Part shown: one piece after another, positions 15,313 through 23,360 of the stretch | How the letters are laid out: each line of letters opens with the position of its first letter | How positions within the stretch are numbered: position 1 is the stretch's first letter | From: Candidatus Devosia phytovorans | GTDB lineage: Bacteria; Pseudomonadota; Alphaproteobacteria; Rhizobiales; Devosiaceae | Assembly (NCBI GenBank): GCA_029202405.1 | Contig: CP119312.1 | Location: forward strand, 3,787,001 to 3,851,000 | DNA: 64,000 nt | Direction of reading: 5' to 3' | Notes under the pieces: generated by a model | Databases searched by the model: none | The model's input: only the letters and a program-made list of their open reading frames with translations | Told to the model about the DNA's origin: nothing | Position numbers and translations under genes: made by a program

Positions 15313-16449
15313 TTGTCCAAACGGGATTTCTACGAAGTGCTCGGCGTCGAAAAGGGCGCCGACGATGCGGCGCTCAAGAGCGCCTATCGCAAGCTCGCCA
15401 TGCAGCACCATCCGGATCGCAATCCGGGCAATGGCGAGGCGGAAGCCAAGTTCAAAGAAATCAACGAGGCCTATGACACGCTCAAGGATGGCCAGAAGCG
15501 CGCCGCCTATGACCGCTTCGGCCATGCTGCCTTCGAGAATGGTGGGCGCCCCGGTGGCGGTGGCTTCGGCAATGACTTCAACTCGTCGATGTCCGATATT
15601 TTCGAGGACATTTTCGGCGACTTCATGGGCGGCGGTGGCCGTCGTGGCGGTGGTGGCAATGCGGCCAAGCTGCGCGGCGCCGACCTGCGTTACAATCTCG
15701 AGATCTCGCTCGAAGAGAGCTTTGAGGGCCGCACCGTCGAGATCGACGTGCCGACCCTCGTCGGCTGCACGACCTGCGATGGCTCGGGCGCCAAGCCGGG
15801 GACCGGCACCCATACCTGCCGCCAGTGCAATGGCCATGGCAAGGTGCGTGCGGCCCAGGGCTTTTTCACCATCGAACGGACCTGCCCGGTCTGCCAGGGC
15901 CGTGGCCAGATGATGGACCAGCCCTGCACCGACTGTGCGGGCCAGGGCCGTCGCCAGGAAAACCGCAAGCTCTCGGTTGATATTCCCAAGGGTATCGAAG
16001 ACGGCACGCGCATTCGCCTGGCCAATGAGGGCGAAGCAGGCCTGCGCGGTGGACCGCCAGGCGATCTTTATATTTTCATCTCCATCCGCCCGCATGACCT
16101 GTTCCAGCGCGATGGCGCGGACCTTTACGCCCGCGTGCCGATCGCCATGACGACTGCAGCGCTGGGTGGCGAATTCGAAGTGCCGACGCTCGATGCGGCG
16201 CGGGCCAAGGTCAAGGTTTCGGCCGGCACGCAGCCGGGTCAGCGCGTTCGCCTCAAGGGCAAGGGCATGCCGGTGCTGCGATCCAAGGATATCGGCGACC
16301 TCTATGTGCAGCTCGATATCGAGACGCCGCAAAATCTCAGCCGCCGTCAGCGCGAGTTGCTGGAAGAGTTTGCCCAGCTCGAGACGGAAGAAAACAGCCC
16401 GACCTCGGGCGGGTTCTTCTCCAAGCTGAAAAAGATGTTTGATGCCTGA
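15313..16449 (+). CDS. dnaJ: Chaperone protein DnaJ (Hsp40)
   Basis: DnaK cochaperone, 378 aa. The conserved start SKRDFYEVLGVEKGADD is preceded by TTG at 15313 with GGAG 6 nt upstream, so TTG is taken as the start. The J domain carries HPD in MQHHPDRNPG. A Gly/Phe-rich region with GGGGFGNDF follows. Four zinc-binding repeats are intact: CTTCDGSG, CRQCNGHG, CPVCQGRG and CTDCAGQG. The C-terminal substrate-binding domains follow (KGKGMPVLRSKDIGDLYV). No RpoH-type promoter was recognised directly upstream. Confidence 0.97.
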   Translation: MSKRDFYEVLGVEKGADDAALKSAYRKLAMQHHPDRNPGNGEAEAKFKEINEAYDTLKDGQKRAAYDRFGHAAFENGGRPGGGGFGNDFNSSMSDIFEDIFGDFMGGGGRRGGGGNAAKLRGADLRYNLEISLEESFEGRTVEIDVPTLVGCTTCDGSGAKPGTGTHTCRQCNGHGKVRAAQGFFTIERTCPVCQGRGQMMDQPCTDCAGQGRRQENRKLSVDIPKGIEDGTRIRLANEGEAGLRGGPPGDLYIFISIRPHDLFQRDGADLYARVPIAMTTAALGGEFEVPTLDAARAKVKVSAGTQPGQRVRLKGKGMPVLRSKDIGDLYVQLDIETPQNLSRRQRELLEEFAQLETEENSPTSGGFFSKLKKMFDA

Positions 16450-16453
16450 TATG

Positions 16454-16482
16454 AAAATCCCCGCTGACGCGGGGATTTTTGT
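16454..16482 (+). terminator. Rho-independent terminator of dnaJ
   Basis: Perfect 11-bp arms AAAATCCCCGC / GCGGGGATTTT, loop TGAC, then T-rich sequence. It lies 4 nt after the dnaJ stop and ends just before the convergent small gene, which could use it in the opposite direction. Confidence 0.85.
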
Positions 16483-16484
16483 TT

Positions 16485-16694
16485 TCAGGGGAGCGACAGT
16501 TCGCTCCCGGTCAGCTCGCTGGAGAGGTCCGTCAGGGCCTGTCGTGCGGCCGCCTCGACATCGGCCAGAGCCGTGCCATAGGGCACTTCCAGTCCGAGGC
16601 GCTTGGCCGGATCGTCCGACCAGGCAAAGGAGACATAGCTCTTTCTGGCCTGCAGATCGTGGCTGAGATGGGTCACGACAAGCTTGGACGTCAT
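16485..16694 (-). CDS. Conserved small protein, function unknown
   Basis: A 69-aa protein starting MTSKLVVTHLSHDLQARKSYVSF and ending in an acidic, Ser-rich tail. It looks globular (alternating strands, then the helix ALADVEAAARQALTDLSSEL) and has no membrane segment or known motif. It lies 9 nt downstream of a VOC-family gene on the same strand, so the two are likely cotranscribed. Confidence 0.6.
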   Translation of the reverse strand: MTSKLVVTHLSHDLQARKSYVSFAWSDDPAKRLGLEVPYGTALADVEAAARQALTDLSSELTGSELSLP

Positions 16695-16703
16695 CTGACT
16701 CTC

Positions 16704-17111
16704 CTATTCCGTCGGCATCTGGCTCATGTCCATCCAGACATATTCCCACGTATGCCCGTCGATGTCTGCCACGGCGCGGGAATACATGAAGCCATAATCC
16801 ATGGCATCGCGGGTCTCGGTGCCGCCCGCCTTGATGCCGGCGTCGGCGATAGCGTCGACCGCCTCGCGGCTGTCACGCGACAGGGCATAGAGCGCACCGG
16901 TCTGGCTCCTGGCGTCCGGGATGGGCTTGGACGAGAATTGCGCGAATTTTTCATGCGTCAGCACCATCACATAGATGGTGTCGCTGATGATGATGCAGGC
17001 CGCCGTATCGTCGGTGAACTGCGGATTGTGGTCAAAGCCCTGCGCCTTGTAATAGGCCATGGAGGCCTTGAGGTCAGCGACCGGCACATTGACGAAGATC
17101 ATGGTCGACAT
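16704..17111 (-). CDS. VOC (glyoxalase/dioxygenase) superfamily protein
   Basis: A 135-aa protein of the vicinal oxygen chelate fold, beginning MSTMIFVNVPVADLKASMAYYKAQGF and ending VADIDGHTWEYVWMDMSQM, which is the typical beta-alpha-beta-beta-beta repeat pattern. It resembles the lactoylglutathione-lyase-like proteins annotated as extradiol dioxygenase-related. Substrate cannot be told from sequence. The ATG at 17111 has GAGAG upstream; a longer start at 17162 would add 17 residues that do not look like the family. Confidence 0.8.
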   Translation of the reverse strand: MSTMIFVNVPVADLKASMAYYKAQGFDHNPQFTDDTAACIIISDTIYVMVLTHEKFAQFSSKPIPDARSQTGALYALSRDSREAVDAIADAGIKAGGTETRDAMDYGFMYSRAVADIDGHTWEYVWMDMSQMPTE

Positions 17112-17228
17112 GGTTCTCTCTCCCGAAAGCAAGTTGTCCTGAGCTAAAGAAATTGATCGCAAAAGGTCAATCCTATTGCCTCAACGAGCGAGGTAAGCCA
17201 CTTTCGACAGACTGCGCGTGGAGATTGC

Positions 17229-17774
17229 ATGAAAACGGCCCTGACGCTTTCCGGCTCGATCCGCCAGGGGTCGTTCAACCAGCTGTTGCAGGCCCATGTC
17301 GGCCGCAAGCTTGAAGCTGCCGGCGTCAGCGTCAATGCGATCAGCCTTGCCGACTTTCCCATGCCGATCTTCAACGAGGATCTGGAAGCGGACAATGTCC
17401 CGCAGGCGGCGGCAGAACTCGCCGAGCTGTGGCGCAGCCATGACATCATCTTCATCGCCAGCCCGGAATATAACGGCGGCACGCCGCCCCTGTTGATCAA
17501 CACGATCACCTGGCTCAGCCGGCAGAGGCCCGGCGTTTTTCGCCATGCCGTCTTTGGCATCGGCGGGGTGAGCTCGGGCAAATATGGCACGATCTTCTCC
17601 TTGAGCCATCTGCGCGATTCCCTCTCCAAGGTCGGTGCGCTGGTGGTGCCGACGCTGCTCGGCATCGGGCCGGCGGAAGAGGCGCTGGATGCGCAAGGCA
17701 ATCCCACCGAGCCGGCGATCATTCGCAAGGTCGATGCGATCGTGCACGAACTCACCCATTTCAGCCGAGGATGA
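17229..17774 (+). CDS. NADPH-dependent FMN reductase family protein
   Basis: A 181-aa flavodoxin-fold protein. The phosphate-binding loop is TLSGSIRQGSFNQLL, and SPEYNGGTPPLLINTITWLSR is the signature that contacts the flavin ring. Members reduce FMN, quinones or azo dyes using NADPH, in the cytoplasm. GGAG lies 6 nt upstream of the ATG. A histidine phosphatase gene follows 6 nt after its stop, so the pair is probably an operon. Confidence 0.88.
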   Translation: MKTALTLSGSIRQGSFNQLLQAHVGRKLEAAGVSVNAISLADFPMPIFNEDLEADNVPQAAAELAELWRSHDIIFIASPEYNGGTPPLLINTITWLSRQRPGVFRHAVFGIGGVSSGKYGTIFSLSHLRDSLSKVGALVVPTLLGIGPAEEALDAQGNPTEPAIIRKVDAIVHELTHFSRG

Positions 17775-17780
17775 CCGGAT

Positions 17781-18413
17781 ATGCGGGCACTTTATATCAC
17801 TCACCCGCAAGTCCAGATGGATCCTCATATTCCCGTGCCACTCTGGGGGCTGTCAGCCGTCGGGCGAGCGCGGGCGGAGGCCTTTGCCCGCTCGGGCGTG
17901 GTACCGCGCGGGGCGATGGTGTTTTCGAGCCGCGAGCGCAAGGCGCTGGAACTGGCCGAGCTGATCGCGGCCCAGGCCGGCACGCCGGTCTTTGCCGATC
18001 ACCTGATGGGCGAGAATGATCGCAGCTCCACCGGGTTTTTGCCGCCGGAATTGTTCGAGGCCCACGCCGACCGGTTCTTTGCCGAACCCGAGGTCAGTGC
18101 CGATGGCTGGGAAAAGGCTGCCGATGCGCAACGCCGCATCGTTTCGACCGTCACCACCGCCATGGCCAGCGTGCCGCGCGGCACGGCGGCGATCTTTTGC
18201 GGTCATGGCGCGGTGGGTACCCTGCTCAAGTGCCATGTGGCGGGGCGTGTGATCTCCCGCGCTGAAGACCAGACCCGCACCGGCGGCACCGGCGGCGGCA
18301 ATTGTTTCACCTTTGACCTCGTGGCCCAGGAGCTGGGTTGCGAATGGACGCGATTGGAAGATTTCGCCTTCGACTGGTTCGGTGCGGTTGCGACTGCGGA
18401 CGAAATGATCTAG
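17781..18413 (+). CDS. Histidine phosphatase superfamily protein with altered RHG motif
   Basis: A 210-aa protein starting MRALYITHPQVQMDPHIPVPLWGLSAVGRARAE. In the standard family the motif is RHG; here it is THP, so the phosphorylated His is kept but the neighbouring Arg is lost. A second catalytic-type His is in AAIFCGHGAVGTLL. The arrangement hPQVxxDPxxPVPxWGLS seems to define its own subfamily, which the author recalls from other Rhizobiales but could not check. Likely a small-molecule phosphatase of unknown substrate. Confidence 0.78.
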   Translation: MRALYITHPQVQMDPHIPVPLWGLSAVGRARAEAFARSGVVPRGAMVFSSRERKALELAELIAAQAGTPVFADHLMGENDRSSTGFLPPELFEAHADRFFAEPEVSADGWEKAADAQRRIVSTVTTAMASVPRGTAAIFCGHGAVGTLLKCHVAGRVISRAEDQTRTGGTGGGNCFTFDLVAQELGCEWTRLEDFAFDWFGAVATADEMI

Positions 18414-18446
18414 TCCCGAGACAACATCGACATCGGAGGAAGACTC

Positions 18447-19145
18447 ATGGCTGGCCAATTGATCGTGGGCCTCGACGTTTCGTCGCGCGCCCGCGCCGAG
18501 GAAATCGTGTCGCTGCTGGGTGACAGCGTCAATTTCTACAAGATCGGCTATCAATGCTTTTATGGCGCAGACGGCTTTGCCCTGGGCAAGGCGCTGATCG
18601 CTGCCGGCAAGCAGGTGTTCTTTGACCTCAAGCTCCTCGATATCGACAATACGGTCGAAAAGGGCGTCGCTGCCTTCGCCGAGACTGGCGCGAAAATGCT
18701 GACCGTCCATGCCTATCCCAAGACCATGCGTGCCGCTGCGAAGGCCAGCGCGGGCTCGGGTCTCTGCGTGCTGGGCGTCACCGTCCTCACCTCGATGGAC
18801 GATGCCGATGTCAAGGAAGCGGGCTATGAGCGCGATGCGGCGGGCCTCGTGGCGCTGCGAGCACAGCAGGCACGCGATGCCGGCATTGGCGGTCTCGTCA
18901 GTTCTCCCCATGAGGCAGAAATGGTGCGCACGATCGTCGGGCCAAAGCTCGCCATCGTCACTCCCGGCATTCGCCCCACGGGCAGCGCTGCAGGCGACCA
19001 GAAGCGCATCATGGGCCCTGGCGAGGCACTGGCTGCCGGCGCGACGCATCTTGTGGTTGCCCGCCCGATCATCGAGGCACCCGACCCCGCCGCCGCCGCC
19101 AAGGCGATCCTGGCCGAAATGAACAGCGGGACACGCCTGGCATGA
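18447..19145 (+). CDS. pyrF: Orotidine 5'-phosphate decarboxylase
   Basis: Last enzyme of UMP synthesis, decarboxylating OMP in the cytoplasm. The 232-aa TIM barrel begins QLIVGLDVSSRARAEEIV and holds the catalytic Lys-Asp block as FFDLKLLDIDNTVEKGV; the usual block is DLKLHDIPNT, so His and Pro are changed to Leu and Asp. The phosphate end is intact: IVTPGIRPTGSAAGDQKRIM and HLVVARPIIEAPDP. GGAGGA precedes the ATG. Its stop overlaps the next ATG by 4 nt. Confidence 0.95.
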   Translation: MAGQLIVGLDVSSRARAEEIVSLLGDSVNFYKIGYQCFYGADGFALGKALIAAGKQVFFDLKLLDIDNTVEKGVAAFAETGAKMLTVHAYPKTMRAAAKASAGSGLCVLGVTVLTSMDDADVKEAGYERDAAGLVALRAQQARDAGIGGLVSSPHEAEMVRTIVGPKLAIVTPGIRPTGSAAGDQKRIMGPGEALAAGATHLVVARPIIEAPDPAAAAKAILAEMNSGTRLA

Positions 19146-19912
19146 GCAAATTCTCCGCCTGTATCGACATGCTTTTCGTTCCGGAAACCGATGATCCCGC
19201 GGCGCGCATCCATCTGGCCAGGACGGCAGGCATGGATGCAGTTGAATTCTGGCTCTGGTCCAACAAGGATCTCGACGCCATCGAAAAGGCGCTGAACGAA
19301 ACCGGGCTCAAGCTGGCCGGTATCGTTGCCGAGCCTTTTGCCGATCTGACGCGCGCCAGCGACCATGGCCGATTTCTCGCCGGGCTTGAAAAGAGCCGCG
19401 ATGTCGCGCTGCGGCTCGGCGCCGAAGTGTTGATCTGTCAGTCCGGGCCGCTGCTGGCCGACGTTGACCGGCAGAAACAGCACGACGACTTGCGAAGCGC
19501 CATGTTGCGTTCAGCCGATGTGCTCAAAGGGTCGGGGGTGCGGCTCGGGCTCGAACCGCTCAATGATCGCGTCGACCATCCCGGCTATTATCTCACGAGC
19601 ACGATCGAAGCGCTGGAGATCGTCGATCAGGTCGATCGCCCCGAAATTGGCATCACCTTCGATCTCTACCATGCCATGGTCATGGGCGAGGACCCGATCT
19701 CGGAAATCGAGAAGCATGTCCACCGCGTCGCGCATGTGCATATCGCCGATCATCCTGGCCGCAACCAGCCGGGCAGCGGCAGGCTCAATCTGAAGCCAGC
19801 GATAAAATGGCTTGAGGCCAATGGCTATGACGGCTTCATCGGCCTCGAGTTTCGTCCGACAGGCGGCACCATGGATGCGCTTGAGATGATGCGAAAGAGC
19901 CTGGGACTTTAG
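19142..19912 (+). CDS. Hydroxypyruvate isomerase-like TIM-barrel protein
   Basis: A 256-aa AP-endonuclease-2-type TIM barrel, starting MSKFSACIDMLFVPETDDPAARIHLAR. Metal-binding acids and His are visible in LGLEPLNDRVDHPGYYL, GITFDLYHAMVMGEDP, VAHVHIADHPGRNQPGSG and GFIGLEFRPTGG, the pattern of hydroxypyruvate isomerase (Hyi) and related sugar isomerases. Exact substrate is not settled. It is coupled to pyrF (ATGA) and its stop overlaps the convergent adenosine kinase stop by 4 nt. Confidence 0.82.
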   Translation: MSKFSACIDMLFVPETDDPAARIHLARTAGMDAVEFWLWSNKDLDAIEKALNETGLKLAGIVAEPFADLTRASDHGRFLAGLEKSRDVALRLGAEVLICQSGPLLADVDRQKQHDDLRSAMLRSADVLKGSGVRLGLEPLNDRVDHPGYYLTSTIEALEIVDQVDRPEIGITFDLYHAMVMGEDPISEIEKHVHRVAHVHIADHPGRNQPGSGRLNLKPAIKWLEANGYDGFIGLEFRPTGGTMDALEMMRKSLGL

Positions 19913-20913
19913 CCCGCAAGGCCATGCTGGCGGCTGAGATCCTGCAGATCCAGCTGCGGGCGGGCGCCGATGTGGGAAATCACCTCGCTTGCCGCCAGAC
20001 ACCCGGTCTTGAGAGAGGCTTCCAGCGTCTGGCCGCGGGCCATGCCAAGCAGGAAGCCGGCGGCGAAGAGGTCGCCGGCGCCAGTGGCATCGACGACCTT
20101 GTCGATGGGAAAGGCGGGGACGGAGGTCACCTCGCCATTGTAAATGACCATGGCGCCATCGGCGCCCATGGTGATGGCGGCCAGTTCGGTGTCCTTGGCC
20201 ACTTGGCGCACGGCTTCGCCGAGGTCTTCGGTCTCGTAGAGCGATTTCAGCTCATGCACATTGGCAAAGACGTAATCGATGGTCTTTGAGCGCATCAGGT
20301 CGAGGAATTCGGCGCGGTAGCGGTCGACGCAGAAGGGGTCGCTGAGGGTGAAGGCGGCGGCGCGCTCGTTCTTGTGGGCGTAGTGGGCAGCCAGGACGAA
20401 GGCCTTCTTGGCTTCCACGGGATCCCAGAGGAAGCCTTCCATATAGGTGATGGCGGCAGAGCCGATCTCGTCGGGCTTGATGTCCTGCTCGGTCAATTGT
20501 TGGCAGGCGCCCAGATAGGTGTTCATGGTGCGCTCGCCGTCGTCCGAGACATAGATCATGCAGCGGGCGGTGAGGGCGCCGTTCTTGAGGCGGGACGTGG
20601 TGTAATGCACGCCGATGTCGTTGAAATCGGCCTCGAAGACATCGCCCAGCGGATCATCGGCAACCTTGCCAACAAAAGCGGCGCGACCGCCGAGCGAAGC
20701 AACGCCCGCGGCGGTATTGGCGGCGCTGCCACCGGAAATCTGCTGCCGCTCCAACGGCATGCGGCCATAGAGATATTCGGCCCGATCGGTATCGATCAGA
20801 TGCATGATGCCCTTATTCATGCCTTCCGCCTGTATGAAGCCCTCGGGAGCCGGTGCGATGATATCGACAATCGCATTGCCAATGGTGAGGACGTCGAAGC
20901 GGGTCTGGGTCAT
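19909..20913 (-). CDS. Adenosine kinase (PfkB family)
   Basis: A 334-aa ribokinase-fold sugar kinase that phosphorylates adenosine to AMP. N-terminal DVLTIGNAIVDIIAPAPE, the glycine motif ISGGSAANTAAGVASLGG and the C-terminal anion hole KVVDATGAGDLFAAGFLLGMARG are all intact, with the catalytic Asp in GAGD. Alpha-proteobacterial adenosine kinases look like this. Its stop overlaps that of the hydroxypyruvate isomerase-like gene. Other PfkB sugars cannot be wholly excluded. Confidence 0.9.
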   Translation of the reverse strand: MTQTRFDVLTIGNAIVDIIAPAPEGFIQAEGMNKGIMHLIDTDRAEYLYGRMPLERQQISGGSAANTAAGVASLGGRAAFVGKVADDPLGDVFEADFNDIGVHYTTSRLKNGALTARCMIYVSDDGERTMNTYLGACQQLTEQDIKPDEIGSAAITYMEGFLWDPVEAKKAFVLAAHYAHKNERAAAFTLSDPFCVDRYRAEFLDLMRSKTIDYVFANVHELKSLYETEDLGEAVRQVAKDTELAAITMGADGAMVIYNGEVTSVPAFPIDKVVDATGAGDLFAAGFLLGMARGQTLEASLKTGCLAASEVISHIGARPQLDLQDLSRQHGLAG

Positions 20914-20983
20914 GAAGGGGTTCCAGCACGGAAGAGGGCGGAAGCCGGTTTAGAGGAAGCAGACGCGATGGGCAAGTTTGGGG

Positions 20984-21547
20984 TCAGTGCGCCCTAAGGA
21001 TCGTGGCGATCAGCGAATCCACATCCTCGCCCTCGCGCATGGCGATCTGGCCTTCGAGCAGCAGGGTTGCCAGCCCGTGGACGCGTGACCAGGCCGATAG
21101 GGCCGCAATTCGCCCGTCGGTGGTGTCGCCACCACTGACCTGGCGGAGCGTGGCAAAGGCCGCATCGGCGGCCATGCGCAGGCCGGGCCGGTTGTTGCGG
21201 CGCAGTTGCGCGGAGAACATCAGGCGAAAGAGGGCGGCATTGTCGAGGGCAAAGCGGACATAGGTACGACCCATGGCCGAAAGCAGGTCAGGCGGATTGT
21301 GCGTCGCCACCTCCTCCAAGGCACGGGTGAAGCGCTGGAATCCGGTGACGGCCAAGGCTTCGAGCAGCGCCGCGCGCGAATCGAAATGGCGATAGGGGGC
21401 GGCAGGAGATACGCCGACCGCACGGGCCAGATCGCGCAGACCCAGACCCGCCTCCCCCTCTGCCTCGATGATGACCAGAGCGGCCTCAAGCAGGGCATGG
21501 CGCAGATTGCCGTGGTGATAGGGGGCGTTTGTGGCAGATGTTGACAT
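20984..21547 (-). CDS. TetR/AcrR family transcriptional regulator
   Basis: A 187-aa regulator. The N-terminal HTH spans residues 8-55 (HHGNLRHALLEAALVIIEAEG, GLRDLARAVGVSPAAPYRHFDSRAALLEAL) and the C-terminal part is an all-helical ligand domain of the WHG type. It is divergent from the DUF2214 gene across 60 nt. That gap has an imperfect TTAC-N11-GTAA inverted repeat, a plausible operator, so the regulator probably controls itself and the divergent gene. Confidence 0.92.
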   Translation of the reverse strand: MSTSATNAPYHHGNLRHALLEAALVIIEAEGEAGLGLRDLARAVGVSPAAPYRHFDSRAALLEALAVTGFQRFTRALEEVATHNPPDLLSAMGRTYVRFALDNAALFRLMFSAQLRRNNRPGLRMAADAAFATLRQVSGGDTTDGRIAALSAWSRVHGLATLLLEGQIAMREGEDVDSLIATILRAH

Positions 21548-21555
21548 TGATTACT

Positions 21556-21574
21556 TTACGCTCGATATATGTAA
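21556..21574. promoter_or_regulatory. Possible TetR operator
   Basis: TTAC-GCTCGATATAT-GTAA, an inverted repeat in the divergent gap between the TetR gene and the DUF2214 gene, with a nearby direct repeat of TCGATA. TetR-family operators are usually such palindromes; binding is not shown. Confidence 0.3.
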
Positions 21575-21607
21575 GCATCGATAACATGGCATGTTGAGGA
21601 TGCGCAA

Positions 21608-22060
21608 ATGGATATCGACCTTATCCTGGCCTCTGCCCATCATCTGGCGGTTTTTGCCTTGGTGGCGCTGTTTGCCGCCGAGTTTGCATTGTTCCGCCCG
21701 GGACTGTCCGGCCAGCGCATCGGACAGCTGGCCAAGATTGATGCCGCCTATGGCGGCGTGGCGGGCCTCGTCATCATCGTCGGCATTGTGCGCGTCATTT
21801 TCGGCGCGGTGGGCTGGGAGTATTATGTTTCCAACCACGCCTTCTGGGGCAAGATGGCGGCGTTTGTCGTCATGGGCCTGCTCACCATCCAGCCGACGAT
21901 CGCCATCCGCAAATGGCTCAGGGCATCGGCAGGGCAGGAGAATTATGCAGTGCCAGCGGCGGAAATCGCCATCAGCCGACGCTTCGTGCATCTGCAGGCC
22001 TTCTGCCTGTTGCTGATACCCGTGTTCGCCGCGGCCATGGCGCGGGGCTATGGCAGCTAG
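21608..22060 (+). CDS. DUF2214 family membrane protein
   Basis: A 150-aa protein with about four membrane segments (residues 6-26, 47-68, 80-100, 128-146). It starts MDIDLILASAHHLAVFALVALFAAEFALFRPGLSG and has the conserved His-His at 11-12. It matches the pattern of DUF2214 proteins, whose function is unknown. The gene is divergent from a TetR regulator, which may control it. It overlaps the nth stop by 4 nt (convergent). Confidence 0.78.
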   Translation: MDIDLILASAHHLAVFALVALFAAEFALFRPGLSGQRIGQLAKIDAAYGGVAGLVIIVGIVRVIFGAVGWEYYVSNHAFWGKMAAFVVMGLLTIQPTIAIRKWLRASAGQENYAVPAAEIAISRRFVHLQAFCLLLIPVFAAAMARGYGS

Positions 22061-22749
22061 GCTGCGTGTTTTGGCAGCGGCTTGTTGGGGAAGGGCGTCT
22101 TCGGCTCGAAGCGGCACCATTTTGCAATCTCGCAGCGCCAGCACTCCGGCTTGCGGGCCTTGCAGACATAACGGCCGTGCAGGATCAGCCAGTGGTGGGC
22201 GTGCAGCATATATTGCTCGGGGATGACCTTGAGGAGGGTCAGTTCCACCGCCAAGGGCGTCTTGCCGGGCGCCAGGCCCGTGCGATTGCTGACGCGGAAC
22301 AGGTGGGTATCCACCGCGATGGCCGGCTGCTTGAAGAAGATGTTGAGCACGACATTGGCGGTCTTGCGGCCCACGCCGGGCAAGGCTTCCAGACTCTCGC
22401 GATCATCGGGGACTTCGCCATGATGCTTGTCGATCAGGATCTGGCTCAGCGCAAAGACATTCCTGGCCTTGCCGCGATAGAGGCCGATGGTGCGCACCAG
22501 TTCGGTGATGCGCTCGACGCCCAGTGCCACCATCTCCTGAGGCGTGGTCGCCAAGGCGAAGAGATGTTTGGTCGCCTTGTTGACGCCGACGTCGGTGGCC
22601 TGGGCGGACAGAACCACCGCCACCAGGAGCGTGAAGGCGTTGGAATAGTCCAGTTCGCCTTTGGGTTCGGGCTCTATTTCATGGAAGCGGTGGAAGATGG
22701 CTTCGACATGGGCCTTGGGCAAGGTCTTCACTTTTTTGGCTGGGGCCAT
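22057..22749 (-). CDS. nth: Endonuclease III
   Basis: DNA glycosylase and AP lyase for oxidised pyrimidines, 230 aa. The helix-hairpin-helix is EALPGVGRKTANVVLNI with the catalytic Lys (GVGRKTA), the Asp follows in AIAVDTHLFRVSNRTGL. The iron-sulfur cluster motif is C-x6-C-x2-C-x5-C in CKARKPECWRCEIAKWC, complete. ATG 22749 gives the expected length; the frame stays open further upstream without Nth-like sequence. The gene is divergent from the DUF2244 gene. Confidence 0.97.
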   Translation of the reverse strand: MAPAKKVKTLPKAHVEAIFHRFHEIEPEPKGELDYSNAFTLLVAVVLSAQATDVGVNKATKHLFALATTPQEMVALGVERITELVRTIGLYRGKARNVFALSQILIDKHHGEVPDDRESLEALPGVGRKTANVVLNIFFKQPAIAVDTHLFRVSNRTGLAPGKTPLAVELTLLKVIPEQYMLHAHHWLILHGRYVCKARKPECWRCEIAKWCRFEPKTPFPNKPLPKHAA

Positions 22750-22797
22750 TCTCTCACCCGTGATTCTGAGCCTATAGTCTCTATCAGAGAGATCGCC

Positions 22798-23280
22798 ATG
22801 CCGATGCAAGCCACAAGAACAGTGCCGCTGTTTTCCGCAGCGCTCCGACCGGACCGGTCGCCCAAGATCATGGGCGGCTGGGTGTCGCTTGGCGTCGCCA
22901 CCGTGCTGGCTACGCCGCTGGCCGTGATCGTTCCCGAAGCCCTGATCCCGATTGCCGTGGCCTTTGTCGGCGGCGTCACCGCCATGAGCTGGCTGACCTG
23001 GCACCAGTCGCGCCAGCGCAAGGTGACGCAGCAGCTCACGCTCTGGACCGACCAGCTCGAGATTGTCACCCGTAGCGGCAAGGGCGAACGGCTGCTCAAG
23101 CGATTCGATCCGCGCACGGTGCGCCTGGTGCTGCATCGCGACGATTACGAAAAGGTCGTTGCCATGACCCTGCGCCATGGCGAGGAGGCTTTCGAAATCG
23201 GCACCTTCCTCAGCGCCGAGGACAAGTCCAGTTTTGCCAAGGCCTTTGGCACGGCCCTGCGCCGGGCGCGCCACAGCTAG
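22798..23280 (+). CDS. DUF2244 family membrane protein
   Basis: A 160-aa protein with two adjacent membrane segments (about residues 25-60, GWVSLGVATVLATPLAVIV and ALIPIAVAFVGGVTAMSWL) followed by a basic cytoplasmic domain (RQRKVTQQLTLWTDQLEIVTRS). This architecture fits DUF2244, a widespread alphaproteobacterial family of unknown function. GAGA lies upstream of the ATG. The adjacent downstream gene is the Ada-like repair protein, 80 nt away. Confidence 0.75.
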   Translation: MPMQATRTVPLFSAALRPDRSPKIMGGWVSLGVATVLATPLAVIVPEALIPIAVAFVGGVTAMSWLTWHQSRQRKVTQQLTLWTDQLEIVTRSGKGERLLKRFDPRTVRLVLHRDDYEKVVAMTLRHGEEAFEIGTFLSAEDKSSFAKAFGTALRRARHS

Positions 23281-23360
23281 GCTTGCCGGTCAAAACCGGG
23301 TCGCAAGCTTGCCCGCCAACACCTACACAGAGGCCTCAAGCAGACGCATTGGGTGTTGCC

